Shown one piece after another: positions 37,642 to 48,757 of a stretch of DNA of 64,000 nucleotides. The stretch's first letter is position 1. Every line of letters starts with the position of its first letter. The position numbers and the translations under genes are program-made. The notes below the pieces were generated by a model. The model saw only the letters and a program-made list of their open reading frames with translations, ran no database searches and was not told the DNA's origin. The DNA comes from Saturnia japonica (lineage: Eukaryota > Arthropoda > Insecta > Lepidoptera > Saturniidae): the NCBI GenBank assembly GCA_033032175.1, contig JAVKPJ010000046.1:1-64000 (forward strand), given 5' to 3'.

Positions 37642-38530
37642 CCCCCCCCCCCGGAGGGTTCCCGCCTTGTCGTGGCGGGGGGGCTTAGTAACCGTGGCTT
37701 GGTCCCCCACGGTGAAGCCAAGAGGAACCCACAGGCGAGGCTGCTAGTCAGGGCTTTGGGCATAAGAGCTCAGACGAAGCGGCCAACAGTAGGTTGCGGT
37801 GGTGTATGGGCGCCACCGCCGCTGAGGCGAGCCGCGGTGTCGTATGGGAGGCACCGCGGCTGAAGGAGACAGGCCGCGGCGGGAGAGGTGTGTCGGTGTG
37901 TCGTTGTGCCGCTCACCCTACCTTCCGCGGCCTCGACGGGGTCGCCACCGTCGCTAAAAGATGGCGGACGCGGTGGGGTCGCAGGGGAAGAGGCGTGTCG
38001 GTGTTTCGTTGTGCCGCTCTCCCTGTCCTCTGCGACCGTGAGGAAGAAAACCTCGCTAAAAAATTGAGAGGAAGACAACCTCTTTAAAAAATCACAAGGG
38101 CGGGGTTCTGGTCCTGCGGGGCCGGAGCCTGGAGGAAGAAAACCTCGTTAAAAAATCACCGAGGAAGACAACCTCGTTAAAAAATCACCAGGCGTCGGGT
38201 TCTGGTGGACGTGTGGGCCTGAACCCGGAGGAAGAAAACCTCCTTAAAAAATCACCGAGGAATAAAACCTCGTGAAAAAATTGAACGGAGCCTGGGGCTG
38301 CGGTCGGTGATGGGCGTCCCAGTGGGGAGAGCCTCTCTTCGGGGGGGCAGCGCTTGTCGGTGGGCACAGAAGTAATGCGCAAGCGATTCCTGTGCTCCCG
38401 ACGCCAAGCGCTCCGGAGGCGATGTTTGGGTTTTTAGTGGGTACAGTCCCACATAACCAGTCTGCTGTCCTCCGCGGCGGGCTGGTACCCATGATGGGTT
38501 TTCCCAAACTAAAAAAAAAAAAAAAAAAAA
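37642..38530 (+). mobile_element. NA-6: full-length short non-autonomous element
   Basis: 869-bp body and poly(A) 38511-38530, followed by GGTTAGGTT (38531-38539). Six hairpins. The 3' fold shows a linked change: CCAGTCTGC with GCGGGCTGG instead of CCCGTCTGC with GCGGGCGGG, so a C-G pair has become A-T. NA-8 shares this change. Confidence 0.85.
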
Positions 38531-38539
38531 GGTTAGGTT

Positions 38540-39405
38540 CCCCCCCGGAGGGTTCCCGCCTTGTCGTGGCGGGGGGGCTTAGTAACCGTGGCTTGGTCCC
38601 CCACGGTGAAGCCAAGAGGAACCCACAGGCGAGGCTGCTAGTCAGGGCTTTGGGCATAAGAGCCCAGACGAAGCGGCCAACAGTAGGTTGCGGTGGTGTA
38701 TGGGCGCCACCGCCGCTGAGGCGAGCCGCGGTGTCGTATGGGAGGCACCGCGGCTGAAGGAGACAGGCCGTGGCGGGAGAGGTGTGTCGGTGTTTCGTTG
38801 TGCCGCTCACCCTACCTTCCGCGGCCTCGACGGGGTCGCCACCGTCGCTAAAAGATGGCGGACGCGGTGGGGTCGCAGGGGAAGAGGCGTGTCGGTGTTT
38901 CGTTGTGCCGCTCTCCCTATCCTCTGCGACCGTGAGGAAGAAAACCTCGCTAACAAATTGAGAGGAAGAAAACCTCTTTAAAAAATAACAAGGGCGAGGT
39001 TCTGGTCTTGCGGGGCCGGAGCCTGGAGGAAGAAAACCTCGTTAAAAAATCACCGAGGAAGACAACCTCGTTAAAAAATCACCAGGCGTCGGGTTCTGGT
39101 GGACGTGTGGGCCTGAACCCGGAGGAAGAAAACCTCCTTAAAAAATCACCGAGGAATAAAACCTCGTGAAAAAATTGAACGGAGGCTGGGGCTGCGGTCG
39201 GTGATGGGCGTCCCAGTAGGGAGAGCCTCTCTTCGGGGGGGCAGCGCTTGTCGGTGGGCACAGAGGTAATGCGCAAGCGATTCCTGTGCCCCCGACGCCA
39301 AGCGCTCCGGAGGCGATGTTTGGGTTTTTAGTGGGTACAGTCCCACATAACCCGTCTGCTGTCCTCCGCGGCGGGCGGGTACCCATGATGGGTTTTCCCA
39401 AACTG

Positions 39406-39445
<40 letters not shown>
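38540..39445 (+). mobile_element. NA-7: full-length short non-autonomous element
   Basis: 866-bp body and poly(A) 39406-39445, then GGTTAGGTTAGGTT (39446-39459). Six hairpins. Shares GGCGAGGTTCTGGTCTTGCGG and CCCTATCCTCTG with NA-2, so these two belong to one subgroup. Confidence 0.85.
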
Positions 39446-39447
<2 letters not shown>

Positions 39448-39459
39448 TTAGGTTAGGTT

Positions 39460-39511
39460 TCGACGAACCGTACGGCGGCGACGGGTCAGGGATGACCTAC
39501 AGCCGCCGTAA
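39460..39511 (+). pseudogene. ORF2 C-terminal remnant (El-10)
   Basis: Only the last 16 or so codons remain (RRTVRRR-VRDDLQPP region). No functional domain. Confidence 0.8.
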
Positions 39512-39836
39512 ATAAGGCCTGCGGGCGTTGGACGCGGGCACGTCCTTCGCCCTTGCAGTTAGTGTACAGGCCCGAGGCGAGGCGCATCTGTGTTCGATGC
39601 GCCCCTCGACGGTTCGTCAGAGGGTGTCCAATCATCCGACCCCTCAGACCGAAGGAAGAGGCCCCTCATGAGGGGCTGACACCTGCCGGGTTGAGTAGAA
39701 GTTTTTGCTTGCAGTTCCTGCTCCCCGGCCACATAGGTGTGCGGAGAACACCGTGGGGTTTTAGTCAGTAAGAGTCTGACATACCCCTCTCGAGCTGCCC
39801 GGCTCGGGAGGCGGATCCATGTAGGATTTCCCCACG

Positions 39837-39883
<47 letters not shown>
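39460..39883 (+). mobile_element. El-10: strongly 5'-truncated family B element
   Basis: Telomeric GGTT joins directly to TCGACGAACCGTACGG, the last ORF2 codons of family B. The stop TAA is at 39509-39511; 3' UTR and poly(A) 39839-39883 follow, then GGTTAGGTTAGGTT. This is the form expected when reverse transcription starts at the poly(A) and stops early. Confidence 0.88.
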
Positions 39884-39885
<2 letters not shown>

Positions 39886-39897
39886 TTAGGTTAGGTT

Positions 39898-40389
39898 GGG
39901 GTGCGAGTCAGGAACCTCCGCGTGGTGCATCCCGGGCAACGGCGGCCGCTTCACGGCCGACGGCTAATACCTGACGGGGGGGGGCGACGTTTACTGCTCT
40001 TTAGAGGGTTCGAAGACGTGGCGTGTTGGCGGGCTCGGCGTGCATTCACACTGCCGTCGGGCGGGCAGGTTGGACAACTTGTTCGGCTTGTCGCCGACGA
40101 TCTCGTAATCCCATCGGAGTGTCGTGGTCACGTCTCGCGGCTTCGTATGGGACCGAGGGTCTTGGCTTCACCGCCCGGACCGCGAGGAAGAAAACCTCTA
40201 TAAAAAATTACCCTAATCCCAAGCGGCGGCGCACCGCGAGGGGATGCGTGGCTGGTGGGAGACCAGTCACGAGTGCGACCCCCGTCAGAGAACCGGCCGA
40301 CTCTCTTGACGGGTTACGCTAGGCTTACCCAGGCACAGGGGGCACTGCCTGGGTGGACTGTTACTTCCCCCACAATCGTGGGAACAAAA
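39898..40389 (+). promoter_or_regulatory. 5' UTR, C type (El-11)
   Basis: Contains a GAGGAAGAAAACCTC hairpin (40184-40198), the same motif that is arrayed in NA elements. It also has a nine-pair hairpin ACCCAGGCA (40327-40335) with TGCCTGGGT (40346-40354), and a small CCCAC/GTGGG hairpin just before the ORF1 ATG. All three recur in El-12 and El-13. There is no PQEGT-type repeat, so this leader seems to use different structures from the A/B/D leaders. Confidence 0.65.
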
Positions 40390-42573
40390 ATGAGCAAACC
40401 TTTTAAAAAAACCTCTGTAAATTTTGTAAATAAACCTAGTTTTAAGAAAGACGAGGACGGTGGCTCCACTAGTGGAGTTACGTGTGAGGAAAGAAAAGTG
40501 GATGGTCGAGAAGGGGAATTCAACCCCGTTGTGGCTATCGTAAGGGACCCTTCACTAGACAGATTGTCGGTGTGTAGCGAGTCAAGTGAGGCCTCTATGG
40601 TGACGGTAGGGTCGTCTGAGAACCCTCTTTCTGGCGCTGAGGACGCTCCGCCAAGCTCCTTCTGGCGGAAAAGGAAGGTCGAAGGTGCTGACCAGACGCA
40701 AACGCCAGTTTCTATCCCCAAAAAGGGTAGGGGGCGGCCCCCAACTACAGGAGAATATGTGGGGTTGGCAAAGGTGAAGGAGGATTATATCCGGAAGAAA
40801 GAGGAGTTGCTTCGCCTAACAGCTGAAGAAGAGTTGGCGGAGGAGGCATCGCGGGCACGATACAACAGGTCCGCTAAGGAGATTGCCACTGCACCGGAGG
40901 AAGAGCTCTCCTCCCAATTAAGTGAAAGGGTGCTGGGCGACGTGGAGGTGATCCTCAAGGTCGCCAAAAAATCGGCAAACCTAAAGGGCACTTTCCAGAA
41001 GGCCCTCAAGGATGCGGCTGTGTCTATTAAGGATGCAGTGGAACAATACCGCAGTCGTACCACCACCGAGGAGTTGGCCAGGGTCCAAGCAGCGTACGCA
41101 AGGCTAGAGGAAACGAACACCAAACAAGCGGAAGAACTGGCAGAGCTCCGGAAGGAGCTCGCGGAAATGAGGGTAGACCTAAATAAGGTTCGCCAGCCAT
41201 CGCCAGGAGTTGAAGTCTCCTCAGTCTTTGCAAAGGAAACGGGATCGGACCCTTCAACATCTTTAGCTCCACGGGGGAGGGAGGATTTTCCGCCATTGCC
41301 TCAGCGGCAACAAGGAAGGCCTCGGAGCGAGAGTTCTGACATTGACGGGAAGTTTGAGCGTATACTTAATATAATGAGTGCTCGCTTCGAGGCCTTGGAG
41401 GATAGACTCCTACCAGAAAAACAACTCCGCCCTCCGTTAGCAGCGGATAGGAAAGTTACGCAGACGGCGAAAACGAGAGTGCCGGAAACTCGGCTTCCAC
41501 GGCAGCCTAGTCCCCAGCAAGTGGTTGCGAAGAAAGGTAACCAGAAAACAGGGAAAGCAGGGCCCAATTCAGCTGCACCCGCCTATCGCCCCTCCTATAG
41601 TGAGAAGGTGGCCACTCCCAAACCTTCTGAGGGAGAATGGGTTTTAGTAGGCAAGGGGGGTAAGGCCACAAAGAAAAAGGTGAAAAAGGCGGCTAAAGTA
41701 GCACCTCCAAAAAGGAACAGAGCCCCCAAACTTCGCACCTCCAAATCCACTGCGGTGGTTATAACACTGCAACCTGAGGCTGCGAAGAGGGGCATCACCT
41801 ACAGGGAGGTGCTAACGAAAACATGGGAGCAAGTCGACCTTGGCGCTCTAGGCATTGAGGGCGTCAACTATAGAAGGGCAGCAACAGGGGCTGCCCTCTT
41901 AGAGGTTCCAGGTGCCACGAGTGGTCCGCAAGCAGACGCCCTTGCAGAGAAAATTAGGGCGTCCTTCCCAGGTGATGACATTCGGGTGACCAGGCCTATG
42001 AGGTGTGCAGACGTGCGCATCTCAGGCCTAGATGACTCCGTTACAGTGGAGAAGCTAATTGCCGCCGTTGCACGTGCTGGGGAATGCCCCCCAGAGCACG
42101 TTAAGGCAACTGATCCACGCCCCAGCTTTAATGGGGCTGGAACGGCCGTGGTTTCGTGCCCAGTGACGGTGGCCAAAAAACTCGGCGACGGCCGTAAGCT
42201 ATTGGTGGGTTGGGTGTCGGCGCGAGTAAAAGTCTTGCAGCCCCGCTCACAGAGGTGTTTCCGTTGCCTTCAGGCCGGTCATCTGGGGGCAAAATGCTCC
42301 TCAGAAGTTGACTGCAGTGCACTCTGCTATCGCTGCAGTCAACCCGGCCATAAGGCGGCAGGCTGCACAGCGGACCCGCATTGTTTAATATGTGCCGGTG
42401 CGGGTAAACCAGCTGGGCACCGGGTGGGTGGCAAGACATGCGTTGCGTCGTCGCCACCCAAGAAGAGAAGGAGGGGGAAGAGGGGAAAAGCCCCGACACA
42501 GCCCCTGACCTCGTCGGCTGTTCCTAAAGCGCCGACAACGGTCCAGACGGAGGAGATGGAAGAAGCCAATTAA
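40390..42573 (+). CDS. ORF1 (gag) of El-11, family C
   Basis: 727 codons from ATG 40390 (an in-frame GTG at 40255 lies in the 5' UTR). Begins MSKPFKKTSVNF, with no structured repeat. AT-hook KKGRGRPPTT at 111-120; KKSANLKGTFQKALKDAA at about 193-210; coiled coil 225-270; RLLPEKQLRPPLAADR; EWVLVGKGGKATKKK; RNA-binding region CADVRISGLDDSV; zinc knuckles CFRC...H...C, CYRC...H...C and C665/C668/H677/C684; Arg/Lys-rich tail. Ends TAA 42571-42573. The last 28 residues nearly equal those of El-8, marking a recombination zone. Confidence 0.93.
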   Translation: MSKPFKKTSVNFVNKPSFKKDEDGGSTSGVTCEERKVDGREGEFNPVVAIVRDPSLDRLSVCSESSEASMVTVGSSENPLSGAEDAPPSSFWRKRKVEGADQTQTPVSIPKKGRGRPPTTGEYVGLAKVKEDYIRKKEELLRLTAEEELAEEASRARYNRSAKEIATAPEEELSSQLSERVLGDVEVILKVAKKSANLKGTFQKALKDAAVSIKDAVEQYRSRTTTEELARVQAAYARLEETNTKQAEELAELRKELAEMRVDLNKVRQPSPGVEVSSVFAKETGSDPSTSLAPRGREDFPPLPQRQQGRPRSESSDIDGKFERILNIMSARFEALEDRLLPEKQLRPPLAADRKVTQTAKTRVPETRLPRQPSPQQVVAKKGNQKTGKAGPNSAAPAYRPSYSEKVATPKPSEGEWVLVGKGGKATKKKVKKAAKVAPPKRNRAPKLRTSKSTAVVITLQPEAAKRGITYREVLTKTWEQVDLGALGIEGVNYRRAATGAALLEVPGATSGPQADALAEKIRASFPGDDIRVTRPMRCADVRISGLDDSVTVEKLIAAVARAGECPPEHVKATDPRPSFNGAGTAVVSCPVTVAKKLGDGRKLLVGWVSARVKVLQPRSQRCFRCLQAGHLGAKCSSEVDCSALCYRCSQPGHKAAGCTADPHCLICAGAGKPAGHRVGGKTCVASSPPKKRRRGKRGKAPTQPLTSSAVPKAPTTVQTEEMEEAN

Positions 42574-42578
42574 TAATG
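42571..42578 (+). promoter_or_regulatory. ORF1/ORF2 junction TAATAATG (El-11)
   Basis: Stop TAA 42571-42573, start ATG 42576-42578; same octamer as the other full-length elements. Confidence 0.75.
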
Positions 42579-45500
42579 TCTATTCATATCCTCCAAGGGA
42601 ATATGAACCACTGTGCCAGTGCGCAGGACCTGCTAGTCCAAAGCATGGCACAGTGGTCAATCAACGTCGCCGTGATAGCAGAGCCATACTTCGTGCCGCC
42701 CCGAGATAACTGGGCGGGAGATCGAGATGGCTCGGTTGCCATTATTTCTCGACCCGCCGCCGGTTCCCCGCCCTTCGCTAACATCAAGGAAGGCCAGGGA
42801 TACGTGGCGGCGCGTCTCGGCGACATTGTGGTGGTGGGGGTGTACGCACCCCCTCGATGGAGTCTCGCCGACTTCGAGGCACTTTTGGTGGAGTTGGGCA
42901 CTGTCGTCTCGGGCAGCCACCCTCACCCTGTCCTAGTCCTCGGGGACTTCAACGCCAAATCTACGGCTTGGGGTTCCCCATCCACGGATGCTAGGGGTGA
43001 GGTGCTGGAAGAGTGGGCCATAACATCAAGCCTACTCGTCCTTAACAGGGGCTCCATAAACACGTGCGTGCGACCGCAGGGCGAATCCATAGTGGACATA
43101 TCGTTCGCAAGCCCTGCAATAGCACGCCGTGTTCGGGACTGGAGAGTCCTGGAGGGGGTAGAGACACTTTCAGACCATCTTTACATACAGTTCGAAGTGT
43201 CCGCCCAGACCTCGGGACGACCGGTCCCGAGAGGCCCTGAGGAGGACAGTCCACGTTGGGCTCTGGGACGCCTCGATCGCGAGGTGTTCCTCGAGGCCGC
43301 CATCGTGCAGGCTTGGGTGATGGATGGAACACCCGAGAGGCCTGCCGATGTCGAAGATGGGGCGGAGCGACTGCGAGCCGCCGTGTCGCATATGTGTGAC
43401 GCGGCGATGCCGAGAGTTGGGCGTCGTCCAGCTAAGCGCCAGGTGTACTGGTGGAACGCTGAAATCGCGCAGCTGCGCGCACTTTGCGTAGCAGCGCGCC
43501 GCCAGTACACCAGGATAAGGCGCAGACGACGTCATTCGCAGGTCGCAAGCCCCGGAGAGGCGGAGCTGCATGAGGATTACAGAGCAGCTAAGCTCACCCT
43601 CCGACGGGCCATTGAGCGCGCAAAAGCTCTGGCCAGAGAGGAATTCCTGGAGACGCTCAATCGGGATCCGTGGGGCCGCCCGTACAGGATGGTACGCGGC
43701 AAACTTCGCCAATGGGCCCCCCCGGTTACCCAGAGTCTCCAGTCAGAGTTCCTCGAGGAGGTGGTGAGCGCTCTGTTTCCCTCCAGGGAGGAGTTTTCAC
43801 CTCCCCGCATGGCTCCGCCCGCGGCCGAGCCCGACGTGGACCGAGACGACGTGCCCGACGTGACCCGGGAAGAATTGAGGGCGGCGGTGAAACGCCTCGC
43901 GGCCAAAAACACCGCCCCAGGGCCCGACGGCCTGCCTGGTCGAGCGTGGGTCCTGGCCCAAGAGGTCCTCGAGCCCCGACTATTGGGACTCCTCAGCGTG
44001 TGTCTGGAGCAGGGCCGGTTTCCGTCGAAGTGGAAAACCGGCCGTCTAGTCCTGCTCCAAAAACCGGGGCGCCCGGCAGACTCGCCGTCCGCGTACCGCC
44101 CCATTGTGCTGCTCGACGAGGTGGGCAAACTCTTCGAGAGAGTGATTGCAAACCGCCTCGTCGGCCATTTAACGCACATGGGGCCGAATTTGGCGGCGAA
44201 CCAGTTCGGTTTCCGCAGAGGGCGCTCCACGATTGACGCGATCGCACAAGTGAGGAGTCTGGCGGAGGAGGCCATTGCTCGGGGCGAGGTGGTGATAGCG
44301 GTGTCTTTAGACATCGCAAACGCCTTTAACACCTTGCCCTGGGCCACAATTAGAGAGGCGCTCCGATTTCACGGAGTGCCGTCCTACCTCCGCCGCATAG
44401 TCGGGGCGTACCTCTCCGAAAGGTACGTAGTCTTCCCGGGTCGGAGTGGAATGTGTCAGCGAGACGTCGTATCCGGTGTTCCCCAGGGGTCAGTTTTGGG
44501 CCCTCTTCTCTGGAACATCGGATACGACTGGGTGTTGCGCGGTGCGCTCCTCCGTGGCGTCAGTGTCGTATGTTATGCAGACGACACACTGGTCACGTCG
44601 AGAGCTAAGTCGCACCGCGAAGCCGCGATATTGGCAACCGCTGGGGTGGCACACGTCGTCGGTCGGATCAGGCGTCTGGGACTAAATGTGGCGCTGCAAA
44701 AATCTGAGGCTCTGTGTTTCCATGGGCCTCGGAATGCGCCACCGAGAGGGTCCCAGATCATCGTGGGAGGCGTCCCAATCGGCATCCAGTCCAATATGAA
44801 ATATCTTGGACTCGTTCTGGATAGCCGATGGGACTTTGTAGAGCACTTCAGGCAGCTGACCCCCCGTCTTATGGGCGCTGCGGCCGCGTTAGCGCGGCTG
44901 TTGCCCAACCTTGGGGGTCCAAATTCCGCTTGCCGAAGGCTCTACATGGGGATCGTGCGGTCCATGGCCCTTTACGGGGCCCCGGTGTGGGCTGAGAACC
45001 TGGCGGCCCGTAATATCGCCGCTCTGCGCAAACCGCAGAGAGCGATGGCCGTCAGAGCAGCCCGGGGATATCGCACGATCTCCTTCGAGGCAGCCTCCCT
45101 ACTGGCCGGATCTCCGCCATGGGATCTGGAGGCGGAAGCCCTCGCGTCGCTCTACAGGTGGCGCGGGGAGGCGTTGGAGAGAGGAATACGACCTGCGCCT
45201 CGTGAGATCGAGGCGCGGAGGGCAGAGCTCCACCAGATCATAGTCATGGCGGAGTGGGACCGACGACTGGAGCACCCCAGCGCCGGCGTGACGACCGTCG
45301 AGGCCGTGAGGCCTCATTTGACGGCGTGGGTACGGAGGCGGCACGGCACCCTAACCTTCCGGCTGACGCAGGTGCTCTCGGGACACGGATGTTTCGGGAG
45401 TTACCTGTGTCGTATAGGCCGAGAGCCAACAACTGGGTGCCATCATTGTGGCTGTGAGGTCGATAACGCGCAGCACACACTGACCGCCTGTCCCGCATGG

Positions 45501-45734
45501 GACTCGTCACGCCGCGACCTCATCGCGGCTATAGGGCCCGATCTCTCACTCCCGACCGTCGTTTCGTCCATGGTTGCGAGTGAGAGCGGGTGGAACTCCG
45601 TCGCCTCATTCTGCGAGGACGTCATGCTCGCAAAGGAGGCGGCGGAGAGGGAGAGGGAGCAGACGTCAGAGCTCCCCTCCCGCGGTCGACGAACCCGGCG
45701 GCGCAGGGTCAGGAATGACCTCCTGCCGCCGTAA
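42576..45734 (+). CDS. ORF2: endonuclease-reverse transcriptase (El-11)
   Basis: 1052 codons; N-terminus MSIHILQGNMNHCASAQDLL differs from El-8 in the first ten residues, then the two are almost the same. Endonuclease residues N9, E36, D124, N126, D200, H201; RT SLDIANAF, GVPQGSVLGP, CYADDTLV; C-terminal CX2CX8HX4C. Small differences from El-8 include CQRDVVSG for CRRDVVSG and CGCEVDNAQH for CGCAVDNTQH. All catalytic residues are kept, so it is probably functional. Confidence 0.95.
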   Translation: MSIHILQGNMNHCASAQDLLVQSMAQWSINVAVIAEPYFVPPRDNWAGDRDGSVAIISRPAAGSPPFANIKEGQGYVAARLGDIVVVGVYAPPRWSLADFEALLVELGTVVSGSHPHPVLVLGDFNAKSTAWGSPSTDARGEVLEEWAITSSLLVLNRGSINTCVRPQGESIVDISFASPAIARRVRDWRVLEGVETLSDHLYIQFEVSAQTSGRPVPRGPEEDSPRWALGRLDREVFLEAAIVQAWVMDGTPERPADVEDGAERLRAAVSHMCDAAMPRVGRRPAKRQVYWWNAEIAQLRALCVAARRQYTRIRRRRRHSQVASPGEAELHEDYRAAKLTLRRAIERAKALAREEFLETLNRDPWGRPYRMVRGKLRQWAPPVTQSLQSEFLEEVVSALFPSREEFSPPRMAPPAAEPDVDRDDVPDVTREELRAAVKRLAAKNTAPGPDGLPGRAWVLAQEVLEPRLLGLLSVCLEQGRFPSKWKTGRLVLLQKPGRPADSPSAYRPIVLLDEVGKLFERVIANRLVGHLTHMGPNLAANQFGFRRGRSTIDAIAQVRSLAEEAIARGEVVIAVSLDIANAFNTLPWATIREALRFHGVPSYLRRIVGAYLSERYVVFPGRSGMCQRDVVSGVPQGSVLGPLLWNIGYDWVLRGALLRGVSVVCYADDTLVTSRAKSHREAAILATAGVAHVVGRIRRLGLNVALQKSEALCFHGPRNAPPRGSQIIVGGVPIGIQSNMKYLGLVLDSRWDFVEHFRQLTPRLMGAAAALARLLPNLGGPNSACRRLYMGIVRSMALYGAPVWAENLAARNIAALRKPQRAMAVRAARGYRTISFEAASLLAGSPPWDLEAEALASLYRWRGEALERGIRPAPREIEARRAELHQIIVMAEWDRRLEHPSAGVTTVEAVRPHLTAWVRRRHGTLTFRLTQVLSGHGCFGSYLCRIGREPTTGCHHCGCEVDNAQHTLTACPAWDSSRRDLIAAIGPDLSLPTVVSSMVASESGWNSVASFCEDVMLAKEAAEREREQTSELPSRGRRTRRRRVRNDLLPP

Positions 45735-46060
45735 AAACGGCCTGCGGGTGTCGGACGCGGGCACGTCCTTCGCCCTTGCAGCTAATGCACAGGCCCGAGG
45801 CGTGGCGCATCAGTGTTCGATGCGCCCCTCGTAGGTTCGTCGGAGGGTGTCACACACATCTCGACCCCTCAGACCGCTGAAGGTGGCCCCTTATGAGGGG
45901 CCTACACCCGTCGGGCGAGTAGAAGTAATGCGTAAGCTGTCCCTACTCCCCGGCCAAATGGGTGAAGGAGGAACACCGTGGGGTTTTAGTCAGTAAGAGT
46001 CTGACATACCCCTCTCGAGCTGCGCGGCTCGGGAGGCGGATCCATGCAGGATTTCCCCAC

Positions 46061-46092
<32 letters not shown>

Positions 46093-46094
<2 letters not shown>

Positions 46095-46111
46095 TTAGGT
46101 TAGGTTAGGTT
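46093..46111 (+). repeat. Telomeric (GGTTA)n tract, about four units
   Basis: Perfect GGTTA units between El-11 poly(A) and El-12, ending in GGTT; GGGGTGGGGTGCGAGTC follows. Confidence 0.96.
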
Positions 46112-46717
46112 GGGGTGGGGTGCGAGTCAGGAACCTCCACGTGGTGCATCCCGGGCAATGGCGGCCGCTTCACGGCCGACGGCTAATACCTGACGGGGGG
46201 GGGCTACGTTTACCGTTCCTCTGCTAGTCAGAGGGGTCGAAGAACGTGGTGTGTTGGCGGGCTCGGCGAGTACTCACACTGCCGTCGGGCGGACAGACCT
46301 GACAACTTGTTCGGCTTGTCGCCGTCGATCTCGTAATCCCATCGGAGTGTCGTGGTCACGTCTCGCGGCTTCGTATGGGACCGAGGGTCTTGGCTTCACC
46401 GCCTGGACCGCGAGGAAGAAAACCTCTATAAAAAATTACCCTAATCCCAAGCGGCGGGCGCACCGCAGCGCGAGGGGATGCGTGGCTGGTGGGAGACCAG
46501 TCACGAGTGCGACCCCCGTCAGAGAACCGGCCGACTCTCTGACGGGTTACGCTAGGCTTACCCAGGCACAGGGGCACTGCCTGGGTGGACCGGTTGTTTC
46601 CCCCATTCTCGTGGGATTAGAAATGAAGAGTTCAAAAACCATTTAAATAAAAATAAAAAAGGAAAGAAAAATGATGGAAAAAGTGGGACTGGTACTGATG
46701 CTACTGCAAATTGGCCA

Positions 46718-48752
46718 GTGGTGTATGGCTTAGAAAATCCGACACTAAAGAGCCCCTCGGACGCCAGTGAACACAGCAGAGATGCTATGGTGACAGCCAG
46801 CGATGGCAGCGATGTGCCCTTGTCTGAGGTTCGTTTGCGTAGAGATGGAGAACGTCTACAGCTGCCGGTGGATTCATCGTCTGACTCGGAACCCGAAGTT
46901 GGAGTGACCGGCCAGTGTACTCCTACATCTAAAAAGATAGGCAGAGGCCGTCCTGTAACCACTGGACAATACAGGCCTGGCAAAAGCCAAGGCAGAACTT
47001 ATACGCCTCGGAGAAGAGGAGCTGCGTCTCAGAGCAGAACATGAGATGGCTGAGATTGCCTCGAGGGCAAGGTGTGAACGAGTTGCCGTAAAACTCAATG
47101 CTCCCATTTCAGAGGAGCAACTTGCGGCGGATCATCAGAAAGGAATTCTTGCCGACGTCGATGTTATTCTCGGAGTCGTGCAAAAATCAAAGAACTTGAA
47201 GGGCACCTTCCAGCATGCTCTCAAGGAGGCAGCTGCATCTATTGTGGATAGAGCAACTATTTTGGCCAACAGAAATGCTTCTGAAGAGCTAAGAAAGCTC
47301 CAAGACTCCTGTGATAGGTTAAAGGCTAGTGAGGCCAAACAAGCGGCAGAAATTGAGGAACTTCGCAAGGAAATGGTTGAGTTGAGAGTAGAGCTGCAGT
47401 TGGCCCGACAAGGGGAATTGTCTCAGCAGCCAATATTTCACCTGTCACGGTCAGCGCAAGAAGTGAAGTTTCCCCATTACGGCAGCGAGGAATAAGGTCT
47501 CAGAAGGAGGTGCCATCGGTGGTTACCAAGGAAATGCTGGATAATGTCATGCACAATATGATGCAGGAGATGAGATTCTGCATAGAGTCGGTAGAAAGAA
47601 GACTCTTGAATGCTCCTACTCAAGCGCTGGATATGACAGGGAGGTCAGAGACACGACCACCTGGCCCTCTCGGTTCTGCTTATCCATCTGGCTCTAATGG
47701 TTCTGCTGTTCCAGCCCGTAAAAGGATTGGCAAGGGCAAAAAGAAATCACTGGCGTCGCAGGATGCAAAGGCCTCCCTTTTGCAGCAAGTTCCTTCTCAG
47801 CCGGAGCCTGTGGCACAGGAAACATGGTCGACCGTAGTGGCGCGAGGTGCTAAAAAGCGCTTAGCAGCACTACAAGCACCGAAGGGAAAAATATTACCGG
47901 CCAAACTAGTTGTCCCTCGGTCTTCGGCTATTGTTCTGACTCTCCAACCAGAGGCAAAGGAAAAAGGTATTGACTATAGAAAGTTAATATCGGTTGCCAA
48001 AGAGAAGATAGACATGACTGGTTTTGATATCGCCTTTATAAAGGTCAAGGAGACGGCTTCAGGAGCTCGCAAGCTGGAAGTGCCTGGTGTAGCTAGCGCT
48101 GAGAAGGCAGATTTACTAGCTGAGAGGCTGTCGACGATATTTAAAGAAACAGTGGGTGATGGATTGGTCCAGGTGTCGAGGCCCATGAAATGTGTGGAGC
48201 TCCGCGTCACAGGTTTAGACGATGCTTCGACCAAAGAAGAGGTGGCGGCTGCTATAGCAGCGAAAGGGGACTGCCATGTGAGTCAGGTGAAGGTAGGAGA
48301 AGTGAGACGAGCTCCCTATGGGACTAACACTGTGTGGGTGCGCTGCCCGGTGGCGGCTGCCAAAAAGGTGGCACAGGAACGCAGGCTCCTTTTGGTTGGG
48401 TGGCTGTGCAAGTAACATTGTTGCAGCCTAAGGTAGCTAGATGTTTCCGTTGCTTGGAAGTAGGCCACATTAAGCAAAAATGTACTGCGCAAATCGATCG
48501 TAGTGAGCAGTGTTTTCGTTGCGTATGGTAGGACATAAGGCATCTGATTGTTCGGCCATTCCGCATTGCTCGGTGTGCGCTGATGCAAAGCGACCGGCAG
48601 ATCATCGCTTGGGTAGCAAATCGTGTGTGCCTAAAAATAAAAATCAGGGTAAAGCAGCCAGGAAAATACAGTTCAATAATAGATCGGTAGTTAAGGACGC
48701 TCCCAGTTCCCAAGCAAGGGTAGAGGAAGAGCAGGTAATAGTAGAGCAGTAA
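46718..48752 (+). pseudogene. ORF1 (gag) of El-12, several frameshifts
   Basis: Gag sequence runs in pieces: 46718-47044, 47046-47495, 47510-48415, then short pieces to TAA 48750-48752. Recognisable parts are the AT-hook KKIGRGRPVTTGQY, QKSKNLKGTFQHALKEAA, a coiled coil (AAEIEELRKEMVELRVELQ), TWSTVVARGAKKR, PRSSAIVLTLQPEAKEKG, RVTGLDDASTKEEV and zinc knuckles (CFRCLEVGHIKQKC, a second damaged one, CSVC...H...C). The ATG at 46623 leads to a stop within eight codons, so the start is lost as well. Closest gag in this window is El-4. Confidence 0.8.
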
Positions 48753-48757
48753 ATAAT

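Larger units (their letters stand above)
39898..46092 (+). mobile_element. El-11: full-length, apparently intact family C SART element
   Basis: About 6.2 kb: start GGGGTGCGAGTCAGGAACC (39898), 5' UTR to 40389, ORF1 40390-42573, ORF2 42576-45734, 3' UTR 45735-46062, poly(A) 46063-46092. ORF2, the last part of ORF1 and the 3' UTR are nearly identical to El-8. The 5' UTR and the ORF1 N-terminus are unrelated to El-8 and shared instead with El-12 and El-13. The element is therefore a mosaic. Confidence 0.92.

Noticed and set aside
40255..40389. Extended ORF1 start at GTG 40255 (and 52768)
   Set aside because: It would translate the conserved 5' UTR hairpins; the ATG at 40390 (52780) is at the same place in both elements.
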